Source: Streptomyces himalayensis subsp. himalayensis (GTDB lineage Bacteria; Actinomycetota; Actinomycetes; Streptomycetales; Streptomycetaceae). Taken from it: a DNA stretch of 64,000 bases. Both the position numbers and the translations under genes were made by a program. This document shows, one piece after another, positions 45,315 through 51,827 of the stretch. The DNA is taken from NCBI RefSeq assembly GCF_013778455.1, contig NZ_JACEHE010000006.1:62001-126000 (forward strand), in the 5' to 3' direction. Within the stretch, counting starts at the first letter, position 1. Each line of letters begins with the position of its first letter. The notes under the pieces were generated by a model, which saw only the letters and a program-made list of their open reading frames with translations, had not been told where the DNA came from and made no database searches.

Positions 45315-46175
45315 TCACGCCTCCGTCTGCGGGGTGCCGCGCAGGATGGAGTTGCCCTCGTGGGTGGCGTCGGGCCGTGGGACGTCGAGGGTGAGCCGAC
45401 CGCTCAGCCCGTAGAAGGCGACGGGATTGCGCCACAGCACCCGGTCGACGTCGTCCTCGCTGAACCCGGCCTTGAGGAGGGCGTCACCCACCTTGCGGGT
45501 CTTCAGCGGGTCGCTCCTGCCCCAGTCCGCGGCGGAGTTGACCAGGACCTTCTCCGGCCCGTACTGCTCCAGCACGGCGACCATCCGCTCCTCGTCCATC
45601 TTGGTGTCGGGATAGACGGAGAAGCCGAGCCAGCACCCCGCGTCCTTGGCTTCCTTGACGGTGGTCTCGTTGAGGTGGTCGATGAGTACCCGCTCGGGCG
45701 GCAGAGCGGACTCGCGGACGACATCGAGAGTGCGGCGCAGCCCGGCGAGCTTGTCGCGATGCGGGGTGTGCACCAGAGCCGGCAGCTCATGGTCGGCGGC
45801 GAGCTGGAGCTGGGCGGCGAGTGCGATGTCCTCGGCGGGCGTCATGGAGTCATAGCCGACCTCGCCCACTGCGACGACGTTGTCCTTGACGAGATACCGG
45901 GGCAGCACGTCCAGGACGGGGGTGCAACGGGGGTCGTTCGCCTCTTTGGGGTTGAGGGCGAGCGTGCAGTGGTGCGCGATGCCGTACTGGGCGGCGCGGA
46001 AAGGTTCCCAGCCGAGGAGGGAGTCGAAGTAGTCGACGAAGGAGGCCGGCGAGGTACGGGGCTGACCCAGCCAGAAGGCGGGCTCGACGACGGCGCGCAC
46101 GCCCGCCGCATACATGGCCTCGTAGTCGTCGGTGGTCCGTGACGTCATATGGATGTGGGGGTCGAAGATGCGCAT
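45315..46175 (-). CDS. eboB: EboB-like TatD-family metal-dependent hydrolase
   Basis: A 286-residue amidohydrolase-fold protein. The metal-binding HxH occurs at once in FDPHIHMTSRT, followed by VGEVGYDSMTP, LPALVHTPHRDKL, VLIDHLNETTV and VNSAADWGRSDPLK, which supply the remaining Glu, His, His and Asp. This is the TatD-like EboB group. Its ATG shares one base with the EboA stop (TGATG), showing translational coupling. Confidence 0.85.
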   Translation of the reverse strand: MRIFDPHIHMTSRTTDDYEAMYAAGVRAVVEPAFWLGQPRTSPASFVDYFDSLLGWEPFRAAQYGIAHHCTLALNPKEANDPRCTPVLDVLPRYLVKDNVVAVGEVGYDSMTPAEDIALAAQLQLAADHELPALVHTPHRDKLAGLRRTLDVVRESALPPERVLIDHLNETTVKEAKDAGCWLGFSVYPDTKMDEERMVAVLEQYGPEKVLVNSAADWGRSDPLKTRKVGDALLKAGFSEDDVDRVLWRNPVAFYGLSGRLTLDVPRPDATHEGNSILRGTPQTEA

Positions 46176-47035
46176 CAGGACTCCTCGCCGGTCGAAGGAG
46201 CGGAGGGGGGCGAAGGGATGGCCGAGGACGCCGAGGGGGCGGTTGGCAAAGCCAAGAGGGTGGTCAGGGCAAGGACGCGGTGCAGGTCCTCGGGGATGGG
46301 GCGGCCCGCGGCGGTGCGTTCGTTCGCGTAGTCGACGAGCATGCGGGCAAGTTCAGCGTCGGCTCGTGCGCGCTCCGCCAGGCCGGCTACCGCGTCCACG
46401 GAGACACCGGTGAAGAGGCACTTGAGGACGGCGTGCCGCCAGTTGTGGGGGTCCAGATGCTCGGCGGCATACGGGCCGACAGCGGCGGCGACCAGGCGTG
46501 TGTCGTTGGTGCGCAGGGCGTCCTCGACCAGCTGCAGGGCTTGGGGGCCAGGGACGAGGTGGGGCAGTGCGTGCAGGACAGCGCGGCGTTCGGCGGCGTT
46601 GCCCTGGGCGTAGATACCGGTGAGGGTCGCCGGGTCGGCGCCTGCGGCGTGCAGGAGGAGCAGGCGGGCGGCGTCGGCGTACTCGGGGCCGCAGCGGCGC
46701 CCGGCTTCGGCGAAGCGTAACTCCCACGAATGCAGGGGGCTTTGGGTGCCATGCCCCTGCTCCTGCCCCTGCCCCTCCCCGTGCCCCTGCCCCTTGTCTT
46801 GGTCCTGCCCCTGGCCCTGGGCCTGGGCCTGGGCCTGGGCCTGGGTCTGGGTCTGGGTCTGGGTCTGGGTCTGGTCCAGCCTGCGGTCCCGCTCGTGGTG
46901 CCGGTGCCGGTGCCGGTGGCTGGCGGCCTCGGCGAGTGCCTGGTCCAGCCAGGCGCGGGCGGCGCCGTCGAGTGCGGCGTCGAGGTGGGTGTGGAGCGAG
47001 GCGGTGGAGGGTTGCACCGTGGGGTGGTGCGTCAT
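46175..47035 (-). CDS. eboA: EboA-domain protein with expanded Gln/His repeats
   Basis: A 286-residue EboA-like protein: an N-terminal helix (AALDGAARAWLDQALAEA), then a helical core starting LHSWELRFAEAGRRCG with YAQGNAAERRAVLHALPHL, TNDTRLVAAAVGPYAAEHLD and WRHAVLKCLFTGVSVDAV, the EboA signature. Between them, about residues 40-100 are low-complexity: RHRHRHH, then runs of TQ, AQ, GQ and GQ/GH dipeptides encoded by hexanucleotide repeats. The insert should be a flexible spacer. Starts and stops overlap both neighbours. The molecular role of EboA is unknown. Confidence 0.82.
   Translation of the reverse strand: MTHHPTVQPSTASLHTHLDAALDGAARAWLDQALAEAASHRHRHRHHERDRRLDQTQTQTQTQTQAQAQAQAQGQGQDQDKGQGHGEGQGQEQGHGTQSPLHSWELRFAEAGRRCGPEYADAARLLLLHAAGADPATLTGIYAQGNAAERRAVLHALPHLVPGPQALQLVEDALRTNDTRLVAAAVGPYAAEHLDPHNWRHAVLKCLFTGVSVDAVAGLAERARADAELARMLVDYANERTAAGRPIPEDLHRVLALTTLLALPTAPSASSAIPSPPSAPSTGEES
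46748..46876 (-). repeat. Hexanucleotide microsatellite inside eboA
   Basis: On the plus strand, about 130 bp consist of CCTGCC/CCTGCT-like hexamers (46748-46800), then CTGGGC (about five) and CTGGGT (about six) units to 46876. All changes of whole hexamers keep the frame and vary the Gln-rich spacer length. Two blocks of identical units suggest recent expansion. Confidence 0.85.
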
Positions 47036-47940
47036 GACGTGCTCCCTTCCAGTGCGGCCTCGGCTGCCCGGCCCCGGGCAGCCCGCCCTGCGCCGGGGCA
47101 GGCGCGGCGCAGGAAGTCCAGCGACTCCTCGGCGAGGCGTGGGCCGGCGTGGGAGTGGCGGGGCAGTTCGACGACGGTCAGTCCCTGGTAGCCGGTGGCG
47201 GCAAGGGCTTCGAGTACGGGCGGGAAGTCGATCTCCCCGTCCCCGAACGGGAGGTGTTCATGAACACCGCGGCGCATGTCCTCGATCTGGACATGCCGCA
47301 ACCAGGGTGCCGCGGCCCGGACGCAGTCGGCAGGCGGCTCCGCTTCCAGGCACTGGCAGTGGCCGATGTCGAGGGTGAGACCGAGGACTTCGGGACTGCC
47401 GAGTGCATGTCGCAGGTGGTGGAAGTCGGCGAGCGTGGCGACGAGGTGGCCCGGCTCGGGTTCGACGGCGAGCGGGATTCCTGCGGCGGTGGCGGCATCC
47501 AGTACGGGTGCCAAGGCCTCTGTGAGCCGTTGCCACGCCACGTCGTCCGACGTGCCCTCGGGTGTGACGCCGCTGAAGCAGTGCACCGCGTGCGCACCCA
47601 GGTCGGCGGCGATCTGCACGGCGAGGATCAGCAGCCTCGTGCGTGCGGCACGGCCGGCCGGGTCCGGGTCGAGGAGGGAGGGGCCGTGCTTGCGGCGCGG
47701 GTCGAGCACATACCGGGCGCCGGTTTCGATCGTCACGCCCAGTCCGTGCCGGTCGAGTCGGCGGGCCACCTCGCGGGTGCGCACGGCCAGGTCCGGGGCG
47801 AGCGGGTCCAGGTGCATGTGGTCGAGGGTCAGCCCGACCCCGTCGTACCCGAGGTCGGCGAGCAGACCCAGGGCGTCGGTGAGACGCAGGTCGGTGAGGC
47901 CGTTGGTGCCGTATCCGAAGCGGAGGGTGTCTGGGCTCAT
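47032..47940 (-). CDS. Sugar-phosphate isomerase/epimerase-like TIM barrel of the Ebo operon
   Basis: A 302-residue xylose-isomerase-like TIM barrel with FGYGTNGLTD at the start, YDGVGLTLDHMHLDP, GVTIETGARYVLDP, IPLAVEPEPGHLV, LTLDIGHCQC, HVQIEDMRRGVHEHLPFGDGE and LTVVELPRHSH, which provide a complete Glu-Asp-His-Glu metal set. It is coupled at both ends (ATGA) to the UbiA-like and EboA genes. It is not one of the six proteins of the cyanobacterial ebo set, and may be the actinobacterial addition that acts on a sugar or inositol intermediate. Confidence 0.82.
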   Translation of the reverse strand: MSPDTLRFGYGTNGLTDLRLTDALGLLADLGYDGVGLTLDHMHLDPLAPDLAVRTREVARRLDRHGLGVTIETGARYVLDPRRKHGPSLLDPDPAGRAARTRLLILAVQIAADLGAHAVHCFSGVTPEGTSDDVAWQRLTEALAPVLDAATAAGIPLAVEPEPGHLVATLADFHHLRHALGSPEVLGLTLDIGHCQCLEAEPPADCVRAAAPWLRHVQIEDMRRGVHEHLPFGDGEIDFPPVLEALAATGYQGLTVVELPRHSHAGPRLAEESLDFLRRACPGAGRAARGRAAEAALEGSTS

Positions 47941-49052
47941 GTCACGCTCACCTTCCGTGCGAACGCCCGGGCGGCCGGGGCCAGGGCGGCAGTCAGCAGT
48001 GCGCTGCGGAGTCCGCCGCCGCGGGCGGCGAGTGCTGCCTGGAGCGGGATCATGGCTCGAATACCGCCCCCGACGGCCCGTTGTGTGAGCGGCGGAGAGG
48101 GGTTGAGTACGGCGTGGAACAGGGGGCGGGCGGCAGTTGCGGCGTAGGCGGCGCTGAGAACGCCCTGGAGGACGGTGGCAGTTCTGTTCGCCGCAGTTTT
48201 GGTCGCCGCAATTCCGGCGGTCGCGGTTCTGTCGGTTGCGGTTCCGGTGGCCACAGCTCCGACGGTGGCGGTTCCAGTGGCCACAGTTCCGGTGGCCACA
48301 GCTCTGCGGCTCGGCGCCGCAGCGCCCATCGACGCGGAGGAGCTGGAGCCCGGCAGGCGGAGGGCGGAAGCCGTCCGTCGGCCCGCCGGGAGTTCGGGGG
48401 TGGTGCGACCGGTGGTCCGACCAGTCGTGCGACCAACTGTCCACGCCAGCAGTACTGTCGCCGACAGCGCCGCGAGTGGTGCCAGGGAGGAGCCGCCCTG
48501 GGTCTCCCGGCGAGACACGGCCGTCACCGCGAGTGTGTGCACGCCGAGGACCGTGGCCGAGGGCAGGGCCGTGCGCCACCGGCCGCCCGGGACCGTTGCC
48601 GCCGCGCCCAGCATCAGGTCCAGTCCCCGGGCCGCCGCCATGGCCGTGGGACCGGCGGCCGTTCGCTTCAGGCCCAGGTCGTACGCCCAGACCGTGGTCG
48701 CGAGCGTCCCTGCGACCGCCAGCGCCGGCCGCCCGGCGCGCGCGGCCAGCGCAAGGCCGGCGCAGGTGAGGCCGCCGGCCGCAGCCAGCGCCGCTCCGGG
48801 GCTGACGCGGCGGGACGGCAGTGGGCGGTACGGGCGTTCCAGTGCGTCCTCGGCGCGGTCGGCCCAGTCGTTGAGCGCCATGCCCGCTTCGTACAGACAC
48901 AGGGAGGAACCGATGGCCAGAAAGGTGCGGCGGTTGGGCGGGGTGCCCGCCGCGGCGGCGCCCGCGAGGGCGTCTCCCGGCACCGTGAACAGTGCCGGCA
49001 GCCGGAGCAGTTCCGCCCAGGCCTGTGCACTCGGCCGGATCTCGCTGCTCAT
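47937..49052 (-). CDS. eboC: EboC-like UbiA-family prenyltransferase
   Basis: A 371-residue integral membrane protein. The first Asp motif is NDWADRAED (Asn61, Asp62, Asp65, Asp69), followed by RPYRPLPS; a second polar motif, YDLGLKRT, lies about 60 residues later. These are the prenyl-diphosphate/Mg2+ sites of UbiA aromatic prenyltransferases. Between later membrane segments sits an insert of about 80 residues, from TTGRTTGRTT to a run of VATGT-like repeats, encoded by degenerate tandem repeats. EboC homologues belong to metabolite-export operons; the prenyl acceptor is unknown. Both ends overlap neighbouring genes by four bases. Confidence 0.85.
   Translation of the reverse strand: MSSEIRPSAQAWAELLRLPALFTVPGDALAGAAAAGTPPNRRTFLAIGSSLCLYEAGMALNDWADRAEDALERPYRPLPSRRVSPGAALAAAGGLTCAGLALAARAGRPALAVAGTLATTVWAYDLGLKRTAAGPTAMAAARGLDLMLGAAATVPGGRWRTALPSATVLGVHTLAVTAVSRRETQGGSSLAPLAALSATVLLAWTVGRTTGRTTGRTTPELPAGRRTASALRLPGSSSSASMGAAAPSRRAVATGTVATGTATVGAVATGTATDRTATAGIAATKTAANRTATVLQGVLSAAYAATAARPLFHAVLNPSPPLTQRAVGGGIRAMIPLQAALAARGGGLRSALLTAALAPAARAFARKVSVT
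48175..48300 (-). repeat. Degenerate tandem repeats inside eboC
   Basis: About 125 bp with repeated GTGGC-CAC-GTTCC- and GCGGTTCC-like strings encode the VATGT/TATV/TATD-type repeats of a cytoplasmic or periplasmic loop in the EboC-like protein. Other UbiA-family members lack such a loop. Confidence 0.6.
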
Positions 49053-50248
49053 CGTGCCGCCCGCAGCCGCCCGGCGAATCCCACCAACTCCCCGTACTGC
49101 GCTGCGAGTGCCGAGGGCGAGCCGGGGTCCGGGTCCTTGAAGTAGAAGCCGAGTTCCGGCAGGGGTCCCGAGAGGCCGGCCTCGTGGGCGCGGGCGGTCA
49201 GGCGGGCCAGGTCGAGTACGAGGGGCGCCGCGAGGGCGGAGTCGCAGCCCTGCCAGGTGGTCTGGAGCACCATCCGGGAGCCGAGGAAGCCGTCGAAGGC
49301 GATGTGGTCCCAGGCGGTCTTCCAGTCGCCGAGGGCCGGTACGTCGTCGATGTGCACCTCGCCTTCGGGGGCCGAGCCGAGGGTGTCGGTGAGGACGCGT
49401 TCCTTGCCTGCGTTCTTCGCGGCGGCCGCACCAGGGTCGGCCAGCGCCGCGCCGTCGCCGCCGCCCAGCAGGTTGGTCCCCGACCAGGCGCGCACGGCCA
49501 GGGCACGCTGCGCGAACATCGGGCCCAGCACCGATCGCAGCAGCGTCTGCCCAGTCTTGCCGTCGCGTCCCGCGTACGGCAGGCCGGAGCCCGAGGCCAC
49601 CGCGCGCAGTGAGGGGTGGTGCAGGCCCGTCGACGGGGTGAAGTTGACGTACGGGCAACCGGCCCGCAGCGCAGCCGCCGCGTACAGAGAGCTGGCAGGG
49701 AGCCGGGCCGGGAGAGCGGCCTCGGAACGCGTCGCAGCGGCCCCCGACTCCGCCGCCCCTGCCGCCCCCGACTCCGCCGGCCCCGTCGCCACAGGCTCCG
49801 TCGACGCGACGTTCACCACGACGGTGCGGGTCAGCCCGCCCCGGCGTACGAAGTCCCGTATGTCGGCGGCCAAGGACTCGATGAGCTCCTCGTCGGAGCG
49901 GGTGTCACCGGGCAGGGGTCCGCCGGTGCGGATCTCCCGGTCGGCGGCGGCCAGTTCGCCCTGCACCGCCGACGGCAGACCGTGCGGCAGGACTCCCCCT
50001 GCGACCAGTGCCTCCGCGCGCTTGGGCAAGGGGCAGTCCACCGTGTCGTGACCGCCGAAGACGAGGGACGACAACGTCGGCAGACCGCAGTCGGCAAACG
50101 GCGCCGTCTCGGTCACCATGCCGGTGGCCGGGTGCAGCCCCGCGGCCACGGCGGCACATCCCACCACCACGGTGGTGGCCACGGAACCGCGCGCTCCGAC
50201 GAGCCACACGCCGGTACGCGGACGGGGAGCGGAAGGTTCGGCGGACAT
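49049..50248 (-). CDS. Myo-inositol-1-phosphate synthase-like protein
   Basis: A 399-residue protein of the inositol-3-phosphate synthase family. The NAD-binding loop is VWLVGARGSVATTVVVG; other marks are FGGHDTVDCPLPKRAEALV, TVVVNVASTEP, YVNFTPSTGLHHPSL, LPYAGRDGKTGQTLLRSVLGPMFA, SGTNLLGGGDG and GDWKTAWDHIAFDGFLG. The catalytic Lys of the GKTGQT region is present. An alternative role as another cyclising or NAD-dependent enzyme on a sugar phosphate is possible, since it occupies the place EboD (a dehydroquinate-synthase-like cyclase) has elsewhere. A perfect AAGGAGG 6 bp before ATG 50248 marks the first gene of the Ebo operon. Confidence 0.85.
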   Translation of the reverse strand: MSAEPSAPRPRTGVWLVGARGSVATTVVVGCAAVAAGLHPATGMVTETAPFADCGLPTLSSLVFGGHDTVDCPLPKRAEALVAGGVLPHGLPSAVQGELAAADREIRTGGPLPGDTRSDEELIESLAADIRDFVRRGGLTRTVVVNVASTEPVATGPAESGAAGAAESGAAATRSEAALPARLPASSLYAAAALRAGCPYVNFTPSTGLHHPSLRAVASGSGLPYAGRDGKTGQTLLRSVLGPMFAQRALAVRAWSGTNLLGGGDGAALADPGAAAAKNAGKERVLTDTLGSAPEGEVHIDDVPALGDWKTAWDHIAFDGFLGSRMVLQTTWQGCDSALAAPLVLDLARLTARAHEAGLSGPLPELGFYFKDPDPGSPSALAAQYGELVGFAGRLRAAR

Positions 50249-50335
50249 GAACAACCTCCTTGACGACAAGGACAGAAGGAGAGAGAAGACGAAAGGCGAG
50301 GAGAGAGGGCCGAGCACAGACGATGAGAGGAAGGT

Positions 50336-50376
50336 GACGGCGGGCGGAGGTCCGGCGTCCCCCGCCCGCCGCCGTC
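50336..50376 (-). terminator. Terminator-like hairpin between the ThuA gene and the Ebo operon
   Basis: GACGGCGGGCGG (50336-50347) pairs with CCGCCCGCC-GCC-GTC (50362-50376, three-base bulge), 34 bp after the ThuA/DUF1080 stop. It separates the sugar regulon from the Ebo operon. Confidence 0.6.
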
Positions 50377-50403
50377 TAGTCGCCCTTCACGGGCAGTTCC
50401 CGG

Positions 50404-50492
50404 AGCTGTTCACCCCCGAAGCTGCTCACCCCGGAGCTGCTCACCTTGGACCTGCTCACTCCGGACCTGCTCACCCTGGAGCTCCTCGCCTG
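50404..50492 (-). repeat. 15-bp tandem repeat at the ThuA/DUF1080 stop codon
   Basis: Five to six units of about 15 bp, of the form AGCTGCTCACCCCGG on the plus strand, cover the last codons and the stop (50410-50412). They encode the pentapeptides LQGEQ, VRSEQ, VQGEQ, LRGEQ and LRG at the C-terminus. Confidence 0.85.
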
Positions 50493-51810
50493 CGCCGAGC
50501 TCCTTGATCCGGATGTTGCGGAACGACACCTGGTCCTCGGCACCGTGGTTCTGGATGCCGATGTGACCGTCCTTCAGGCTCCGCGCCGGATCGGTGTTGG
50601 TGAAGTCGTTGATCTTCACCCCGTTGAGCCAGACGCGCAGCCGCTCGCCCTGGACGCGGATCTCGTAGGTGTTCCACTGGCCGGGCGGGTTGAGGGCGCG
50701 GTCGCGCTTTTTCAGGTCGGCGGACTGGGAGCTGTACACGGAGCCGGTGGTCTTCTCCGGTGCGTCGGTCGCGTCGATCTGGATCTCGTAGCCGTTGTCG
50801 ACGGCGGACCACGGGTCGTCCGAGGGCGGAAAGCCCACGAACACACCCGAGTTGTCGTCGCCGGCCATCTTCCAGCCGAGCTTCAGCGAGTACGCGCCGA
50901 ACGCCATGTCCGCGTACCAGAGCATGCCCATGCCGCCGCTCGACGTGAGCGTGCCGTCGTCGAGGGTGAACGAGCCGGGTCCGGCCTGCTTCCAGCCGGC
51001 CAGTGACTCCTGCGTGCCATCGAAGAGCGGGCTGTAGCCGTCCTCCGGGCGGGAGTCGGCCTGCGCCGCTCCCCTGGCCCACTGGATGCCGCCGAGCAGA
51101 TGCTGCCGGAAAGCGGGATCGGCGTAGGACTCCTTGGTGTGCCCGCCGCCGGTGTAGAAGGCGCGGCCGCCCCCGTACTCGTGGCACCAGGCGATCGGGT
51201 GGTCGCCGTTCATGGTGCCGCCGGTGTACGACGACTCGTCCAGCGAGGCCAGGACGTGGACGTCCTGGCGCGGGTTGGCGCGGTAGTTGTACCACTCGTC
51301 GGTGCGGTTCCACACCGCCGGCAGATGGGAGGTCGCCGGGTGGGCGCGGTCCTCCACGTCGACCGCTGCCGGCTGGATCGCCGGGTGGTTCTGGAAGTAG
51401 GCCCCGACGACCCCGCCGTAGAACGGCCAGTCGTACTCCGTGTCGGCCGCCGCGTGCACACCGACGTAGCCGCCGCCGTGCTCGATGTACGACTCGAAGG
51501 CCGCCTGCTGGGTGGCGTCGAGGACGTCGCCCGTCGTGGACAGGAAGACCACGGCGTCGTACCGGGAGAGGCCGGCGGTGGTGAAGGCGCCCGCGTCCTC
51601 CGTGGCGTCGACGGTGAATCCGTTCGCCTGGCCGAGTTCCTTCAGCGCGGCGATGCCGTCCGGGATGGAGTCGTGCCGGAAACCCGCGGTCTTGGAGAAC
51701 ACCAGCACCCGGCTCTCACGGGTGCCGGCGGCGCCGGCAGGGCCGGACGCGGCACCGGTGAACAGGGCGGCCGTCGCCGTGGCCGCCGCAAGGAACGTAC
51801 GTCTTCGCAT
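50410..51810 (-). CDS. Secreted ThuA-domain / DUF1080 (3-keto-glycoside hydrolase-like) protein
   Basis: A 466-residue exported protein. The N-terminus RRRTFLAAATATAALFTG ending AGA is Tat-like. Domain 1 (about 33-245) is ThuA, a glutamine-amidotransferase-like fold: RVLVFSKTAGFRHDSIPDG, YVGVHAAADTEYDW, FYTGGGHTKES. Domain 2 (about 262-440) is DUF1080 with FDGTQESLAGWK, GGMGMLWYADMAF, DDNSGVFVGFP and GYEIQIDAT. DUF1080 domains include hydrolases of 3-keto-glycosides. The last 24 residues are pentapeptide repeats. It starts 17 bp after the sugar dehydrogenase gene, so the two are one operon. Confidence 0.88.
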   Translation of the reverse strand: MRRRTFLAAATATAALFTGAASGPAGAAGTRESRVLVFSKTAGFRHDSIPDGIAALKELGQANGFTVDATEDAGAFTTAGLSRYDAVVFLSTTGDVLDATQQAAFESYIEHGGGYVGVHAAADTEYDWPFYGGVVGAYFQNHPAIQPAAVDVEDRAHPATSHLPAVWNRTDEWYNYRANPRQDVHVLASLDESSYTGGTMNGDHPIAWCHEYGGGRAFYTGGGHTKESYADPAFRQHLLGGIQWARGAAQADSRPEDGYSPLFDGTQESLAGWKQAGPGSFTLDDGTLTSSGGMGMLWYADMAFGAYSLKLGWKMAGDDNSGVFVGFPPSDDPWSAVDNGYEIQIDATDAPEKTTGSVYSSQSADLKKRDRALNPPGQWNTYEIRVQGERLRVWLNGVKINDFTNTDPARSLKDGHIGIQNHGAEDQVSFRNIRIKELGAGEELQGEQVRSEQVQGEQLRGEQLRG

Positions 51811-51827
51811 GATCGGTCCTCCTCGCG

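Noticed and set aside
44232..46142. A 636-residue plus-strand ORF opposite eboE and eboB
   Set aside because: Gly/Val-rich antisense frame; the minus strand carries coupled genes with conserved metal-site motifs.
46748..46876. Intergenic microsatellite
   Set aside because: It lies inside the EboA reading frame, which continues on both sides with conserved sequence.
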